Assembly (NCBI RefSeq): GCF_947172395.1
Contig: NC_069095.1
Span: 3,658,001 to 3,722,000 of the forward strand
Reading direction: 5' to 3'
DNA length: 64,000 nt
DNA from: Bicyclus anynana
Lineage: Eukaryota; Arthropoda; Insecta; Lepidoptera; Nymphalidae
The notes below the pieces were generated by a model. That model made no database searches. It was not told where the DNA came from and saw only the letters and a list, made by a program, of their open reading frames with translations. This document shows, piece after piece, positions 1-10,778 of the stretch; the stretch's first letter is position 1, and the number at the start of each line of letters is the position of its first letter. Both the position numbers and the translations under genes were made by a program.

Positions 1-1451
1 TCGTCGTTTTATCGTGGTATGTACCCGTTTAAATAACATTCATAAGAAGTTGGTGGCCGTTATAATGCCATGCAACTACACAAACCGACATTTTTAGGGA
101 ACTAAGTATTTAAAGGACGAAAACGATTACAACAATGGAACATAGATTCTATACAAACAGTTTTTATAAACGCGTTAGATCTTTGATAGAGAGTAGGTAA
201 CATCTAGTTAGTCAGGTCCTTTTGTAATTGATCTGAGGTCGTTAAGGATATAGATTATGAATATATTCTTCTTAGAAATTTTCCAAGAAATTTTCAGTTA
301 AAATTCTCAATCTGGAGTTGGAAATCTTGATAAATTTATTCACACTAAATACCTACATAGTTACAAACTTAAGAAAATACTTACTGATTTAGACGGGTAA
401 ATCTATAATAGAAATAGAACTTTCTTAATTGACGAGCAATTTAACTTCGTAATATTCCAACGACTTAATAGCGAATTAATTGTATTAGGATGTACCTATC
501 TACCTACGAATAAATTTAAAGTCGTACGAGTCTCTAGTTTGCTTATAGTTAGTATCTATTTAATAGTAAACATAACATTTTCGTAATACCAAAACATTGA
601 AATAGATGCTTTATTTCAAAGTCAGTAAGATTAATAATAAGATTTAATTAAATGTCACTTACAACATTCCGTTTTGATTCGACAGATTTTACTAGTCCAC
701 GCCCATTGATTAACACGATAGATAAAGCTTGGCTTAAGTAATGAAGTAGGTATTTTTATTTAGTGTTTTTTATCGTTCTTTTTCCATTGTTGACCATAAG
801 TGATCACTTGGTCGAGTTTCAAAGAGCTGTTGCTATTAATTTTAATTTAATATGAATTTCTATTAGTATAAAAATTTCTTACTCTATTTGAGTAAGAAAT
901 TTTTAATAATCTCTTTACTTTATAACTAAGTACATACCTAATTATTGGGACGTGTCCAGGTTAAAATTTTGCATGTAGATGGTACCTACTGGCTATAAGT
1001 TTAATTTGAATGTCGTGGATGAACCAGATACTATTTTACCCCCGTTATACAATCTGATAACGCATAAAAAATATTTTTTTATGATTTTATGATACGGATA
1101 TTTATGTAGAATTTTATTTATTATAGGAAGAAGTAATGGAAAAACTAAGTTTCCTTTCTTACTTCAGACTGGCATAACCATGGGTATTAAATTCAAAAAA
1201 TTCAAAATTCATTTATTTAAATTAGGCCTAGTTTACAAGCACTTTTAAAAAGTCAGGATTATGTAATAATTTAATTTAATCTATTGGTGGTAATAATAGT
1301 CGTAGTTATATAAAATAAAACGAGTAACGACCTAATGAACTTTCTGCCTACCTATCCACGCCATTTGTGTCAGTTTAAAACAAAACCATAATAATGCAGG
1401 CTCAATATAAAAGCAATATGCGTATCTTAAAGTCAAACGTGAATAGGCATC
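1..1451. other. No gene seen; AT-rich
   Basis: Apart from the hairpin at 869-905 and a LINE-like tail near 1190-1270, nothing is recognised. It lies downstream of KDM1A. Confidence 0.5.
869..905. repeat. Perfect 16-bp inverted repeat with a 5-base loop
   Basis: TAAAAATTTCTTACTC (869-884), loop TATTT, exact complement at 890-905. Confidence 0.93.
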
Positions 1452-1783
1452 TTTTTTTTTTTTTTTTATTCTTTACAAGTTAGACCTTGACTACAATCTC
1501 ACCTGATGGTAAGTGATGATGCAGTCTAAGATGGAAGCGGGCTAACTTGTTAGGAGGAGGATGAAAATCCACACCCCTTTTGGTTTCTACACGGCAGCGT
1601 ACCGGAACGCTAAATCGCTTGGCGGTACGTCTTTGCCGGTAGGGTGGTAACTAGCCACGGCCGAAGCCTCCCACCAGCCAGACCTGGACAAATTAAGAAA
1701 ATCTCAATCTGCCCAGCCGGGGATCGAACCCAGGACCTCCGTCTTGTAAATCCAATGCGCATACCACTGCGCCACGGAGGCCG
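1452..1783 (-). mobile_element. SINE family A, full-length minus-strand copy
   Basis: A T run at 1452-1467 (the reversed poly-A), body CTCACCTGATGGTAAGTGAT, GTAGGGTGGTAACTAGCCAC, reversed B box GGGATCGAACC, and head GCGCCACGGAGGCC. Same family as 21387-21667. Confidence 0.9.
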
Positions 1784-2616
1784 TCAAATCTTCTAGGCAA
1801 GCGGTTTCCACCATAGGCTGCATCATCGCTTACCATCAGGTGTGATTGCAGCAAAGCGCTTGCTTATACACCCCAAGTTACTGGAATGGCGACCCCGCAT
1901 CCGAAAGTGCAGTGTTGATCGACCCCCCACTAGGTTGACCGAGGATATCAATTAGGTTGCAGGGAGCCGCTGTGTGCTGGCGGCTCGAGACCGTTGTGCT
2001 TGTAGGGCGTAGGTCCATGTAAAAGGCCTATATCCGACCGAGGACGTCTGTCGGCTGATAAGGTAAGGTAAGACAGGCTTGCAGACCAAATGAAATGAAA
2101 AAATAACTAACCGACAAATTATTATTGGAAACATGCATTAATGTCATATGAAGGTAGTCCAATATAAAAACATTAAACATTATCCTGTTAAAATAAACGT
2201 CAACATTTAAAAATTGACACTTTATTGAACTACTTTCATCAGATAAGGTCGCAACAATTCACGTCGGTCGTATTCAATTTGCCGGCAGCGCAGTTGTTGA
2301 AAAATAATTATAAATGCAATTAAAAAGCCCACATAAATCCTTCACCGCCACGCCCAATACGTAAACATTGCTATGAATATAAATATATTTTATTGTTTTT
2401 CACTGTAATTGTATTTTGGTGCTTCTGAATTTAGTTAATTATTTTTTTATTGCTTTTATCAAAATTTCGATAATAATTATCGTAAGTACCTATATTTTGA
2501 AAGTACCTACATCATTCAGTTACCTTATTTTAGCTTAGCAGTCTGTTGGCAAGAAAGTTTTTCCAAAATACACCAATGTATTTATGTCAATAAGACAATT
2601 GACGTAAATCAGATAA
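1784..2616. other. No gene seen; SINE A scraps
   Basis: GCTTACCATCAGGTGTGATT at 1828-1850 is a small SINE A tail scrap. The minus frame 1952-2134 has no recognised family. The rest is AT-rich. Confidence 0.45.
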
Positions 2617-2740
2617 GCTGGCCTATACATTTGGTCTTTATTATCAACATATTAAAATAGATATCAAATGAATTGACAAAGTGACATCATTACTTACTCT
2701 ACTGTGTGACATCCAGTAAGCACCGGATGACATTTCAGAT
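2617..2740 (+). repeat. GTAAGCACCGGATGACATTT family, copy 1
   Basis: GGTCTTTATTATCAACATAT, AAATAGATATCAAATGAATT, CTACTGTGTGACATCCAGTA, AGCACCGGATGACATTTC; matches 42650-42770 in reverse. Confidence 0.75.
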
Positions 2741-3437
2741 CAGACATATATTAATCAAAAGCTCAAGTAGGAAGGTAAGACAATTTATTATATTTTTAAC
2801 ATATTTTTTTTTTCATTAAAGTTATTGAAAAAAAAGGGAAGTTTTTAAGTAAAATCTGCACCTTACATTCAATTATTTTCGATACAGGTGCCTATGCAGG
2901 TGTGTTTGTTTATCATCAAATTGCCCAATTTATAATTTCGTACGGAATTGAAACCCCCTATTTTATTAGCCTCCGCCTTTATCTCAACCGTCCGAGAGAG
3001 CAATTTATTTTACGACTTGCCTACCTAATTAAAGTTAAAACACAAATAACACTCCAGTGTTATTGTTTTTAGAGTCGTTTCTTAAGACTGCTTTGCTTTT
3101 TACGTCGGAATCCGCCAGTGATATTTTATACCATAGATATGTTACGTGCCTACAAAATCACTAAACGCACACATGCACAAATTTGTATTTACTTACATTA
3201 TACTTATATTTATGTAAATTATATAGTTTTTACACTTCCTAAACACAACTTGACAATATTTAGGTACTTTGTATTTAAATATCTTTCGTTGTTTAAAAAA
3301 AAAACTAAATTAAATTAAGACAAATTATGCACTTTTGTGCGCCTCAGTTTTATATAAAATATCATTGGCCCACCGGTTTTACAGATTATATTCTTCTATT
3401 AATAATTCGTTTGCGTGCTTTTAAGGTCGCCATTGAC
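2741..3437. other. No gene seen
   Basis: AT-rich; the frame 3118-3318 is low-complexity and not supported. Confidence 0.5.
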
Positions 3438-3553
3438 GGTCAATTATTCTCACGTTTCTGAAAAGCAAACGGCAGTACCCACGCGGCATACTATACAAGT
3501 CATGTACGCAGTGACCAACACACGATCAATTATAAACGTGAGAATAATTGACC
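3438..3553. mobile_element. 116-bp MITE with perfect 20-bp terminal inverted repeats
   Basis: GGTCAATTATTCTCACGTTT at 3438-3457 and its exact complement at 3534-3553. The interior GACCAACACACGATCA resembles the inner arm of the 42042 element. Confidence 0.88.
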
Positions 3554-3878
3554 TTTTGTGGCTAGCGTTACTTAAGCAATAAAGACAGTGGCCTTACTTT
3601 CTGTAGAAGTTTTATAGATAATTGTATGTTCTAAAGTTAGTAGGTAAAAATGAAACACAACATTATTTGACATCAATTTATTGTTTCTCAAGTAGACAAA
3701 AACGAAACTTATTTTCTAAATATATTAAACTAAAACACAACCTTAATTCATCAAATTACGTGAGTCCATTGAAATAATAAGTCCATTAAAATAACAAGTC
3801 CATTATAATAAAGCCAAGAGACAGATTTAATAATGATCTAAAGGCGTAGGCACAGTATAGTCGAACGATACAAGATCT

Positions 3879-4010
3879 TTGTGCCTAGTGGGAGTTACTA
3901 TCGCGTTGAATTGAAACAGCTGTGTAGTAATGGCGATGTCTTAATTCCTTAGAAATTCGCGTTTACGTTAACGCGATAGTAAGTGTATCAAAATGCCACT
4001 AGGCCCTCGG
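3879..4010. mobile_element. Short inverted-repeat element, GTGCCTAGTGGGA ends
   Basis: GTGCCTAGTGGGAGTTACTA, TCGCGTTGAA on the left; reversed right arm GGGCCTAGTGGCATTTTGAT, ACACTTACTATCGCGTTAA. About 130 bp, non-coding. Confidence 0.6.
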
Positions 4011-4737
4011 AAACATAAAACTACACAAAAACATGAAAAACATTAGGCGTAAGTCGGGCCTATATGTCCCGGTAGAAGAAAACACGCAAAAATTTTTTAG
4101 ACGTATATCTAGATCATATCCTAAGAAAAAATAAGTAGTAGACGTACTCAGAACGTTTCCTATATTCAATAGGAAAAACTTGGTATAACGGTAAGTCCCG
4201 AGTAATCTTTTTCCTATACTTAATAATCAATAGGAAAAAAGATAAATTGGAAGTCAATTCAAAAAAGAAATCACAGTAACTTAAATGAACAGACATCCAG
4301 ACACCCATAGCCACAGGTGTAGCCAAAATAAAAAATCTGACAGCCTACTCCTGTATTGGAGGCACAAATGGAGATACAAGGAAGAATAAAAATAAAAGTA
4401 AAAAATTGCTAGCATATTAGGTGAATTGCTACTTAACTTATAATATTTAATTGAACCTTGACACTTTTAATAATTAGATATTTTTCTCATTCGCTTATTA
4501 TTTTCATATTTAGTTTTACACGAATTTTGATGCAATCACGCATTTACAACATCCATAGAATTTTCAATTACAGTTCAAGCAAATATTAGTTAAAACTAAA
4601 TTTTTAATTAAAGCTCAAAGCTCAGTCACCCCCGTCCCTTCGTCAACTTTACCGACTGTCTAGTGCACGAAAATGGAAAAGTACAAACACAAAACAAACA
4701 TTAATTAAAACGCCGTTTGTAACTAGCGAACAACTTA
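4011..4737. other. No gene seen
   Basis: AT-rich with two small stem-loops built on TTTTTCCTAT and ATAGGAAAAA (4155-4180 and 4207-4238). The minus frame 4114-4326 is a by-product. Confidence 0.45.
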
Positions 4738-5398
4738 GGCCGGCCATACACGGTCAGCTCGAGCAGTTAGCCAGTGATCAAAATACATGATCAGAGTCAA
4801 CGGCTTGAAGCTGCCATTGATAACTGCTCGTGCAGTTAGCGTTTTGTCAGAGTTAACAGCTTGAAGCTGTCATTGATAACTGCTCGAGCAATTGGCTTAA
4901 CTGCTCAAGCAGATGGCAATTTAAATGTTCATCATCAACATATCAGACGATGACCTTCGATTGCAGGACATAGGCCTTTTGGGACTTTCAAACATCACGA
5001 CCTGAGCCGCCTGCATCCAGCAAATCCCTGCGACTCGCTTGTTGGTTATTGGACCTTAACCTCAACGTCCATCGGCTCTTCGAACTATGTACCCCGCCCA
5101 TTGCCACATCGCTTCGCGACTCGTTGAGCTATGTCGGTGACTTTGGATCTTCTGAGAATTTTATTCCCAATATTGAATATCAGTCCCATACATTTTGTTA
5201 TTTTTCGAAGCGTTAGCGTTTGTAGAAAGAAATTCGACGTACCACATGGCTACAGGCCAAGTAACAACTGCTCGAGCGGTTAGTGTATGTACGTACGTTC
5301 ACTAATCACTCGAGCAGTTGAGACGTAGAAGTCTGTCCATTATGCAGTCGTAGCTTGAAGCAGTCGCTCCTGCTTCAAACTGATCGTGTATGGCCGGC
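4738..5398. mobile_element. MITE, GGCCGGCCATACACG ends, split by an RTE fragment
   Basis: Left end GGCCGGCCATACACGGTCAG (4738) and, reversed, the right end AGCCGGCCATACACGATCAG. Sub-terminal ACTGCTCGAGCAGTT and GCTTGAAGCTG motifs repeat on both sides. The middle holds the RTE-like piece at 4926-5153. Confidence 0.8.
4926..5153 (-). repeat. RTE-like 3' fragment inside a MITE
   Basis: ATCATCAACATATCAGACGA, GGACATAGGCCTTTTGGGAC, CTGCGACTCGCTTGTTGG, CCCGCCCATTGCCACATCGC, TGAGCTATGTCGGTGACTTT. Same order as the 11945 copy, with internal deletions. Confidence 0.8.
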
Positions 5399-5869
5399 TT
5401 TAAAATTTCAGGGCCCTTAATTACGACTATCTTGCGTTTTAACTTTAAACATAATAACTTATAATCGTTTGCTCTCTGAGCTTAGAGAAAATTATTTTCA
5501 ACGAAGTACTCCTTATAATACTGCGATGCAATTAAAACTTTGTGGTTTTTTGTTGGTAATCCTAACTTTCGTTTAATAGTGAAATCAATCTTACTTCACT
5601 ATAAATGGACATTGATTTATTTATAAGCGAATAATCTGGCTTATAAAGGTGAACATTTTAAAACATAAATAAATTTAAACTAATAAACTTCATGCGTTGC
5701 GTTATTTTTTAACTTTGACATTTATATTTGCTTACAGTTCTACGCAATTTTTGTGTAGTAATAGCGTGAAAGGATTTTGAATTATGGTGAATCTGTAAAT
5801 GTAAATGGTAAATATAAATTATGTAAATGTTTAATTACAATGATTTCAATTCATTTCATTTATATTAAT

Positions 5870-6245
5870 GTATTTTATTTCATTTCTATTAATTTCATTA
5901 CATGGCTAAGTAAGTGTTTATTTTAAAATAGATGAAAAAACTACCACCACTCAATCAGCCTTATACCTAATAATCAAACATTAAATAATGACAAAAAAAA
6001 CGTCCAACATGCATGCGGGACGAGTAACCATGCAAACGAATAGTACAATGCGAACTTCAAGACGTTTCGGAACAACGTGCGTGAAGATGTGCAATGCAAA
6101 ATTTTAGGTATCAGCGGTAACGCAGCGGCAGAGCATCACCACACGTCTTAATGTTTGCATTGGACTGTACTAACTAAATACATAGATTATTATCTAAATA
6201 TTATGCTACAGCTTTCTTCAAGACTTTCCTCTCCTTGCCCTCGGG
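5870..6245 (-). other. Su(var)3-3: KDM1A 3' untranslated region, candidate
   Basis: The 375 bases past the stop have no dispersed repeat that I recognise. They carry two canonical AATAAA hexamers on the minus strand, at 5922-5917 and 5879-5874. A 3' end near 5.85-5.90 kb is therefore reasonable. The boundary is inferred from the signals only. Confidence 0.5.
5917..5922 (-). terminator. poly(A) signal AATAAA, proximal
   Basis: This is a canonical AATAAA on the minus strand about 325 bases after the KDM1A stop. It is the first such hexamer downstream, with a second at 5879-5874. The assignment is by position only, because AATAAA is common in AT-rich DNA. Confidence 0.4.
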
Positions 6246-6400
6246 TCATGAGTGGTTGATGGCAGCCATGACAGCCGCGACACTGGCGCTGGTGACCGGC
6301 GGGAGAGGCATCAGCAGGTCCGCCAGACGACCAGCCTCGCGGAGACCGGAGAGGAATGCGCCATGAACCGTCGCTGGGTAGTTGCGCATCGTGTGTTCCC
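6246..6400 (-). CDS. Su(var)3-3: KDM1A last coding exon and stop
   Basis: The first two bases complete the glycine codon of FFAG. The exon then reads EHTMRNYPATVHGAFLSGLR and EAGRLADLLM, followed by a 20-residue tail PLPPVTSASVAAVMAAINHS and the TGA stop at 6248-6246. AGEHTMRNYPATVHGA is the C-terminal FAD-contacting motif of LSD1-type amine oxidases. The tail after the last conserved helix is short and not conserved, as is usual in this family. The acceptor is CTTTAG ending at 6401. The start of a minus-strand open frame at 6486 runs through the intron and is not real. Confidence 0.96.
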
Positions 6401-7155
6401 CTAAAGACATAATTATATTGAATGGTTTTTAGGGTTCTGTAAAAAATTATAGAAATAAATGGAACCCTTACTTTGTTGTCTGTCACGTTGAGGAGATATG
6501 AAGTTAAAATTTAAATTATATAAGTAAATAAAGAAAGGCCGCTTATTCAGCAAAAAACGCATAATCCGAAACTCTAAAGGGTTTTTATTTAATTAAAATT
6601 AATAGGGTACCTAGTACCCGTTGACCTGGAATATGAAATTTGGCAAGTAAAATCGTTAACCAGTAAATACATATTTATAATAAAATAAAAAAAAATAAGG
6701 TATATCGGGTAAGATACCGAAAGACAAGACCAGGAACAAAATATTTATTCATGATCTGACTGCTTAAATTTTAAATCCTAAGCGCGAAGAGATTTTTGCG
6801 AAATAGATAAAAACGATTTTTAAAATCAATTATCGGAAAAAAATCAGGAGGCATAGTTATTTGACAACAGACGCATCAAACAATTGTTCTTATTGAATAA
6901 AGCAACTTTGACTTTGAGACACTTAATGAAAATTTTGGATTCAGGTGCATTGGAACTATCATGAAAACATTAATTTCTCTTACATATAATATTAATGAAT
7001 TATTTAACTATCCCACCATCCCGCATTGGGTGCCTCTTTCTCTATAGAAGAGGGGATATAGGTATCCCTCTTTTATAAGGAGACCTAGCCTTGCCTAGGC
7101 TGTTAAAACAGGCTGATATTGATGATAATATTAATGAATTTACTGAAAGTCAAAC
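6401..7155 (-). other. KDM1A last intron (755 bp) with repeat fragments
   Basis: It holds a fragment of the dispersed GGGTTCCGTAG family at about 6425-6487, whose edge lies some 25 bases from the splice acceptor. It also holds a CCCGCATTGGG-type tail repeat at 7014-7120. No further coding sequence is seen. Confidence 0.85.
7014..7120 (+). repeat. Dispersed CCCGCATTGG repeat, copy 1
   Basis: It reads CCCGCATTGGGTGCCTCTTT followed by an AGAGGGGATA palindrome-like middle and a final CAGGCTGATATTGATGAT. The same layout (CCGCATTGG, TATAAAGAGGG, final AGGCTGATAA) recurs at 10674-10778 and, degraded, at 38618-38720 and 58722-58770. It is probably a LINE or SINE 3' tail. Family identity is not checked. 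Confidence 0.7.
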
Positions 7156-7283
7156 CTGCAAAGAACAATCGATTTTCTCCAGAAGAGTCAGGTACCGGCG
7201 CTGCGAGAAGATCGTAGTCAGTTCCAGAAGAGCCAACCGCTACGAAGCTGTATGAGCCGCGGGCGTAGGGATCCGCACGCCAT
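7156..7283 (-). CDS. Su(var)3-3: KDM1A internal exon, WRADPYARGSYSF segment
   Basis: This is a 128-base exon whose first A completes the arginine codon left by the previous exon. It reads WRADPYARGSYSFVAVGSSG, then TDYDLLAAPV and a short linker PDSSGEN, and ends LFFA plus one G. The GSY tyrosine that lines the substrate cavity next to the flavin in human LSD1 (Tyr761) is present; the tyrosine two residues on is phenylalanine here. The linker before RLFFAG is shorter than in human or fly LSD1. The acceptor is CACTCAG ending at 7284 and the donor GTTTGA at 7155 is weak. Confidence 0.96.
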
Positions 7284-7376
7284 CTGAGTGAAGTTGAAAA
7301 CTTAAATACGCATAAATCTAAATATACAAATACGAAAGATCATCACGAAATCTCGAAAACCGCTTCAGGTCATCAT

Positions 7377-7600
7377 TCATCATTATCAACCCATATTTGG
7401 CTCACTGCTGAGCTCGAGTCTCCTTTCAGAATGAGAGGGGTTAGGCCAATAGTCCACCACGCTGGCCCAATGCGGATTGGCAGACTTCACACACGCAGAG
7501 AATTAAGAAAATTCTCTGGTATGCCGGTTTCCTCGCGACGTTTTTCCTTCACCGTTTGAGACACGTGATATAATTGTAATTTCTTAAAATGCACACTATT
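7377..7600 (-). repeat. SINE family B, 5'-truncated copy
   Basis: Read on the plus strand it runs ATCAACCCATATTTGGCTCA, GAATGAGAGGGGTTAGG, GCGGATTGGCAGACTTCA, CCGTTTGAGACACGTGATAT. The same order occurs at 25395-25612, 30173-30478, 34985-35178, 41498-41690 and 58886-59192. The full copies end in a tRNA-like head on the opposite strand, so the SINE lies on the minus strand and this copy lacks the head. Confidence 0.8.
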
Positions 7601-9004
7601 CAGTCATCTCAGTCATTCAGGCTCAGTCATCAAAGCACAGAATATTACTTCATTGAATCATTGAAGATTTTTATCCGAAAGTAGTACAAATATGACGATT
7701 ACAAGATAAAAAAATTTAGGAGGTTTCATTTTGCTACAGTTAAAAGAAATGTTGGCACTCATAGTCCCCTGGTATATATAACAACACTTTATATTTTTTC
7801 CTTGATACTTGAAATGTTCAGATGTATACAGGATATTTACTTAAATTGTACTTAAGACCTTGCGAACGAACGACCACATTATACGAACCCCTTGTGAGCA
7901 ATAACGAGAGATAAGATACATACAAGTAACATCTTATAAAAGCCCTGAGGAGACGTAAGAAAATACATACAACTCCGCGGTGAGGCTTTTCAATAATGCA
8001 AAGGTAAACAATACCGCAAACATTTTAATAACCCAAATAACGACCACAATGTCATATTCAACGACAAAACAATACAAATAGAGGGCATTGTATGCATAAA
8101 TGAAACGTTTCGTGAGCAAATTTTGTGATCGCTACCAATTGTATGTGGAAACTATACAGCTGAGGACTATTCTGTAAGAAAAATTATATGTACATCGGTT
8201 GTTACATCGCACGTTTTGTTAAGGGAAGTTATAGAAGTAAACATATTACTGTAGTGAAGACAAAATATAATTAAAACTAGCTGCAGTGCCCCGCAATTTC
8301 ACTAGCACTTGCAAAATCTACAGTATTTATGTTATGTATGGAAACAAAGATCAGAATGTAGGTACTCACAAGAACACCATTATTAAAAAAACACTTATTG
8401 TTATTTTAATAGTAATTATAGTTGGTATAACATTTTAAAATTTAAAGCAAAATCAAAAACAAAAGTGTTCTAGTGGACCTAAATGGAATATTTAACAACC
8501 GATGTAGAAAACAAATATTTAGAGAATCACCGCATCATTCAGGACGTAGCCGGGCTGTCAATTTGTGCGCGCAAAGCGCAAGATTTTAGAAAGTCAAATT
8601 ATTTTCAGACACTTAAGGCAAAGGGCCAAAGGGCGATTAACACACAATTGTGGCAACGCAAATTTACATCGGTCTAGTTTATGTCGAGCAGACAACAAAC
8701 CAGCTCGCCGACCCGCATACAAAGTGCGTCGTGTCGTAAATACTACGTTGAGAGCCGAGTCTACGTCAGGGAATAATGGAATTTGTTAACGTGACAAGTG
8801 TTCTCTACCTGCGTAAGTCCAGTTCAGAAACGGGATCGGTATTACGGAACAGAAAGTCATGTATTATAAGCATTCACCCAAAACATGTCAGTACTTGACT
8901 TGACTCTTTCTATCAAGTATGTAGATATTTTAATCTCAAATATTCGAGAATTTTGTAAGAGAGATTATATCATAAGAGACGAAATATCTTAGCAATTAAT
9001 GTAT

Positions 9005-9100
9005 TCACTGTGCAGGTGCCGGGTCCATCGTGTGGCAGAGAGAAAAACTCCGAGCAGATCCTCGGACTTGTGACCGTTGTGTGAAGTAGGGTTAAGGACG
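9005..9100 (+). repeat. Dispersed repeat, GTCCATCG-GGCAGAGAG family
   Basis: It contains GTGCCGGGTCCATCGTGTGG, CAGAGAGAAAAACTCCGAGC, then ACCGTTGTGTGAAGTAGGGT. It matches the reverse complement of about 63781-63870 and a shorter stretch at 20868-20935. Three copies in one window establish it as a repeat. Class unknown. Confidence 0.65.
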
Positions 9101-9546
9101 TCCATTTTAAATATATCGTAAACGTATTTAACATTTAAAATATCGTGAACTATTCAAAACAGTTTCGATTCTCGAAACAGCAGATAGAAACTGAGTGGAC
9201 AAAGTTTTAATCAATCTCCGAGGCGCGTGGTTGTTACACCACCAACTTCCTAACTTAGAGCTGCAATTGACTAATTTCTTGAAAGAAAGAAAAGCTCAAC
9301 AAAACAATATTTGATAGCCTGACCCTGTATATAAGCCACATAGTCTCACCACTCAGCCGTCAATCACTCTCTCTCGAGTCGGTCCCTCATGACCCCTGAG
9401 GATCGTGACCACCTTGGCGAGTCATCTTTCAATAGACAATGCTCTTTCATCAAGTACACTGTAAAAGGTGCGGGCTCCTGTTTAATTGAGAAAATCCGAC
9501 CATCGGGTTGGAGATGTACTTCTTGGCAGTTCAATAAATTCCTTAC

Positions 9547-9730
9547 CTAGTAACCACGCATTCCTTGGGCTGTGGCACGGCAGCGTGTCCGAAGATGCTC
9601 TTCAGCACGGCGATACACCGGCCCACTATCACGTCATCCGTCACGTTCTCCATCACGGCCGCCGCTTCGCCGGCCACCAGCGCTAGAAGCACTGGAGCGC
9701 TGTACAAGTTCCAGAATAGGAACAGTTCCC
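9547..9730 (-). CDS. Su(var)3-3: KDM1A internal exon, GELFLFWN-LVAGEAA segment
   Basis: This is a 184-base exon with acceptor TTTGTAG and donor GTAAGG at 9546. It reads GELFLFWNLYSAPVLLALVA, then GEAAAVMENVTDDVIVGRC, and ends in VPQPKECVVT plus two bases of an arginine codon. LVAGEAA and the VGRC helix are hallmarks of LSD1. Open frames on the plus strand over the same bases are shadows of this GC-rich coding stretch. Phase 1 entry and phase 2 exit agree with both neighbours. Confidence 0.96.
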
Positions 9731-9837
9731 CTACAAATATGGCATATTAATGAGTAACAATAGAAAACAAGAAATATTAAAAATATAGGTTTAGCCTTAT
9801 AAGGTCGGCGTCCATCGCGTCAAATTGTAGTATTCTT

Positions 9838-9964
9838 TGTATAAAGTCATACAAGTACGTCCACTGATCCGCATCGTACGGATCTCATCGAATGGATTTT
9901 ACCTACCGTAAAATTAAAGTCCATTTCATGCGATGCGTCCGATACGTACGACTTGGATAAGTGA
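9838..9964. mobile_element. MITE-like inverted repeat
   Basis: The two halves are imperfect reverse complements: TGATCCGCATCGTACGGATC, ATCGAATGGATTTTACC on the left, and TAAAGTCCATTTCATGCGAT, GCGTCCGATACGTACGACTT on the right. The centre is near 9907. No coding capacity. It looks like a non-autonomous DNA element. Confidence 0.6.
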
Positions 9965-10027
9965 AAGCCTATGTTTAACCTATACAGTATATATAGAAGT
10001 ATATGTTTAACCTATACAGTATATATA

Positions 10028-10100
10028 TATGTATTTTAAGTCAAAGTTTATTTCTTTCAATTATGTTTAATTTACAAGCACTATTGAAACGTCAGGTTAT
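10028..10100 (+). repeat. LINE-like 3' tail (GTCAAAGTTTATTTC type)
   Basis: It contains AGTCAAAGTTTATTTC, TTACAAGCAC and AAACGTCAGGTTATG. Similar strings occur at about 1190-1270, 57606-57685 and (reversed) 61285-61362. The shared block is short, so only the repeat nature is claimed. Confidence 0.5.
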
Positions 10101-10249
10101 GTTATCATGTTATATCAGCCTATTTGAATTTCAGGGCCAAATCTTATTCTATACAGAAGAGAAGAATTTACGCTACCACGTTACTTTAATTTAGATTGAA
10201 GGGCTTTGGTTTTTAAAGTTTGACTCTATAATTATCACTATCAGATCTA

Positions 10250-10312
10250 TCTAATAATAGATAGATAGATATACTTTATTTGCACACCACAGTGGAATCA
10301 GCTCATTCCGTC
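10250..10312 (+). repeat. ATAG microsatellite joined to TTTATTTGCACACCAC tail
   Basis: About four ATAG units run into ACTTTATTTGCACACCAC. A similar ACTTTATTGCACACCAAGC follows an AGAAGAAGAAG tract at 36859-36900. This is the usual look of a LINE 3' end beside a simple repeat. Confidence 0.45.
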
Positions 10313-10673
10313 CCTACCTATTGAATCTGACCCGGTTCCGAGAATTCTGGATCCGAACCAGCAGTGCTAATTGTATGATGGATTACACTCTACGCATTTA
10401 ATTCGAACTTGAATACGAATATACCTCCAATTCGGAGAGATTTCCGCGAATTATATGTAAAATCACAATACTTAGTACAAACCATAATGTACTAACCACC
10501 AGCCTTGTGGATTGCCATGGTTAGCAATGTAATGAGTGTTTTTCTTCTCAGAAAATTTCAGTTAAATTCTCAGCCCCGAGTTGCAAAGTTGAGTGGTATT
10601 AAACCCCTGTACCTACCTGGTCATTATCATAAACATAGTGATCGCTAATGAATTTAAATATTCTTACCCTACG

Positions 10674-10778
10674 CCCGCCCACCCGCATTGAGGCAGCATG
10701 GTGGGTTTAAGCTTCATATCCGCTTCTATAAAGAGGGGGGCTTGGCCTTACAGTGGGCCGTAAAAAATAGGCTGATAA
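10674..10778 (+). repeat. Dispersed CCCGCATTGG repeat, copy 2
   Basis: It contains CACCCGCATTGAGGCAGCAT, TATAAAGAGGGGGGCTTGGC and ATAGGCTGATAA, in the same order as the 7014-7120 copy. Confidence 0.7.

Larger units (their letters stand above)
7284..9546 (-). other. KDM1A intron (2.26 kb)
   Basis: Contents are a SINE tail at 7377-7600 and a dispersed repeat at about 9005-9100. The open frames at 8483-8789 on the plus strand have no codon pattern or family that I recognise. About 7.6-9.0 kb is otherwise featureless AT-rich sequence. Confidence 0.85.

Noticed and set aside
8483..8789. Overlapping plus-strand frames in a KDM1A intron
   Set aside because: Two frames open over the same bases by chance; no protein family recognised.
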